In this document: positions 33,944 through 34,654 of the stretch, piece by piece | Layout of the letters: the number at the start of each line of letters is the position of its first letter | How positions within the stretch are numbered: position 1 is the stretch's first letter | Assembly: GCA_902509725.1 (NCBI GenBank) | Contig: CABWYI010000005.1 | Span: forward strand, 1-34,654 | Length of the DNA stretch: 34,654 bases | Source of the DNA: an uncultured Pelagibacteraceae bacterium | GTDB lineage: Bacteria; Pseudomonadota; Alphaproteobacteria; Pelagibacterales; Pelagibacteraceae | Reading direction: 5' to 3' | Notes under the pieces: generated by a model | Databases searched by the model: none | Told to the model about the DNA's origin: nothing | What the model saw: the letters and a program-made list of their open reading frames with translations, nothing else | Program-made: the position numbers and the translations under genes

Positions 33944-34654
33944 ATGAAAGAAAAGATAATAACAAAAAAAATTCTTAAATGGTACGATTTAAATAAAAGA
34001 TCTTTACCATGGCGAAAAAAAGTTTCTACTCAAAAGAAACAATATTATACCCTAATAAGTGAGTTTATGCTGCAACAAACTCAAGTTACAACTGTAATTC
34101 CTTTTTTTAATAGGTTTATAAAAAATTTACCATCGATAGAGTTTCTTGCAAAAGTAAATGAAAAAAAAATAATAAAGCTTTGGGAAGGTCTTGGATATTA
34201 TTCTAGAGCAAAAAATTTAAAAAAGACTGCAAAAGCTATTATTAAAAACTTTGATGGAAAATTACCTGACAATTTTGATGATTTAATAACTCTCCCTGGA
34301 ATTGGAAATTACACAGCAAATGCAATTTTAGCTATTGCATTTAATAAACCTTATATTCCATTAGATGGAAATATTGAAAGGGTTTTGAAAAGATATCTTT
34401 ATTTAAAGAAAGAAAAAGAAATTCAAAAAGATAATCTTATTCAAAAAAAAATTATATTTGGAACCTCTTTAAGATCTAGTGATTACGCTCAAGCTTTAAT
34501 GGAGTTAGGGGCATTAATATGCAAACCTTATAAGCCGATATGCTATCAATGTCCGATTTCCAAAAATTGCAAATCGTTCAATAAGAAAGATTTTAGCTTA
34601 ACTAAGATTATTAAGAAGAATAAAGATAAATATTTCATCCTTAAAGTTTATAAA
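33944..34654 (+). CDS. mutY: A/G-specific adenine DNA glycosylase, 5' part
   Basis: Base-excision repair enzyme that removes adenine mispaired with 8-oxoguanine. 237 codons are visible and the frame runs off the window end. Present are LPWRKK, the catalytic glutamate region SEFMLQQTQVTTVIPFF, LWEGLGYYSRAKNL, the helix-hairpin-helix LPGIGNYTANAI, the catalytic aspartate in PLDGNIERV (usually PVDGNV), and the four-cysteine 4Fe-4S loop of form C-x6-C-x2-C-x5-C (CKPYKPICYQCPISKNC). The C-terminal 8-oxoG-recognition domain would lie outside. The ATG starts one base after the divergent DUF721 start. Confidence 0.96.
   Translation, partial: MKEKIITKKILKWYDLNKRSLPWRKKVSTQKKQYYTLISEFMLQQTQVTTVIPFFNRFIKNLPSIEFLAKVNEKKIIKLWEGLGYYSRAKNLKKTAKAIIKNFDGKLPDNFDDLITLPGIGNYTANAILAIAFNKPYIPLDGNIERVLKRYLYLKKEKEIQKDNLIQKKIIFGTSLRSSDYAQALMELGALICKPYKPICYQCPISKNCKSFNKKDFSLTKIIKKNKDKYFILKVYK

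Overview
The window is AT-rich, gene-dense chromosomal DNA with no tRNA, rRNA, mobile element, CRISPR array or long repeat that I could see. Almost every base is coding, spacers are 0-83 bp, and many genes overlap by 1-14 bp. The low GC, the extreme compaction, the alphaproteobacterial gene neighbourhoods (mutY / DUF721 / DsbA-like / smc; msbA-waaA-lpxK-lpxL next to a DUF2093 gene and purD; split F0 ATP synthase with b and b' subunits; coxBA-ctaB-ctaG-coxC) and a retinal pathway (crtI-crtB-crtY-blh) together point to a SAR11-type marine alphaproteobacterium (Pelagibacterales, Candidatus Pelagibacter-like). This assignment is inference from content, not from a database search.

Layout. 1-1789 (+): end of lspA, a BamF/DUF3035-type lipoprotein, and a short pgi. 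1786-3611 (-): rsmD and purD. 3633-3821 (+): a DUF2093 protein. 3824-9483 (-): an envelope and quinone block reading ubiA, msbA, waaA, lpxK, lpxL with abutting or overlapping ends. 9535-9939 (+): a DUF2721 membrane protein. 9936-11747 (-): pirin and a quinone oxidoreductase. 11831-12391 (+): a DUF924 protein. 12395-13325 (-): a small ribbon-helix-helix-like protein and a haloacid dehalogenase. 13343-21453 (+): rsmE followed by the aa3-type cytochrome c oxidase operon (coxB, coxA, ctaB, an unlisted 41-codon membrane protein, ctaG, coxC, surf1), then thrC and a Prx5-type peroxiredoxin. 21444-33943 (-): a 12.5-kb head-to-tail run that reads DUF721 protein, DsbA-like protein, a very short smc, atpI-atpB-atpE-atpF'-atpF, crtI-crtB-crtY-blh, ispH, thrB, rnhA. 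33944-34654 (+): mutY, cut by the window end.

How the genes work together. The cytochrome oxidase block holds the three core subunits, the heme O synthase and the two copper/heme assembly factors, so it can build most of the terminal oxidase. The minus-strand run places the membrane F0 sector directly upstream of carotenoid and retinal genes and of ispH, the last step of isoprenoid precursor synthesis. Phytoene to retinal is complete, but the GGPP synthase (crtE), the rhodopsin and the F1 genes are not here. The lipid A block makes and exports Kdo-lipid A. The two threonine genes (thrC and thrB) sit on opposite strands converging on a peroxiredoxin/rnhA overlap.

I see no clearly new multi-gene system. 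The most notable observations are an SMC protein with no recognisable hinge, the F0/retinal/ispH co-directional block, two opposing promoters interleaved in a 51-bp spacer, start codons of divergent genes that abut with zero spacing (CATATG), and very small ORFs that fit ATGA couplings.
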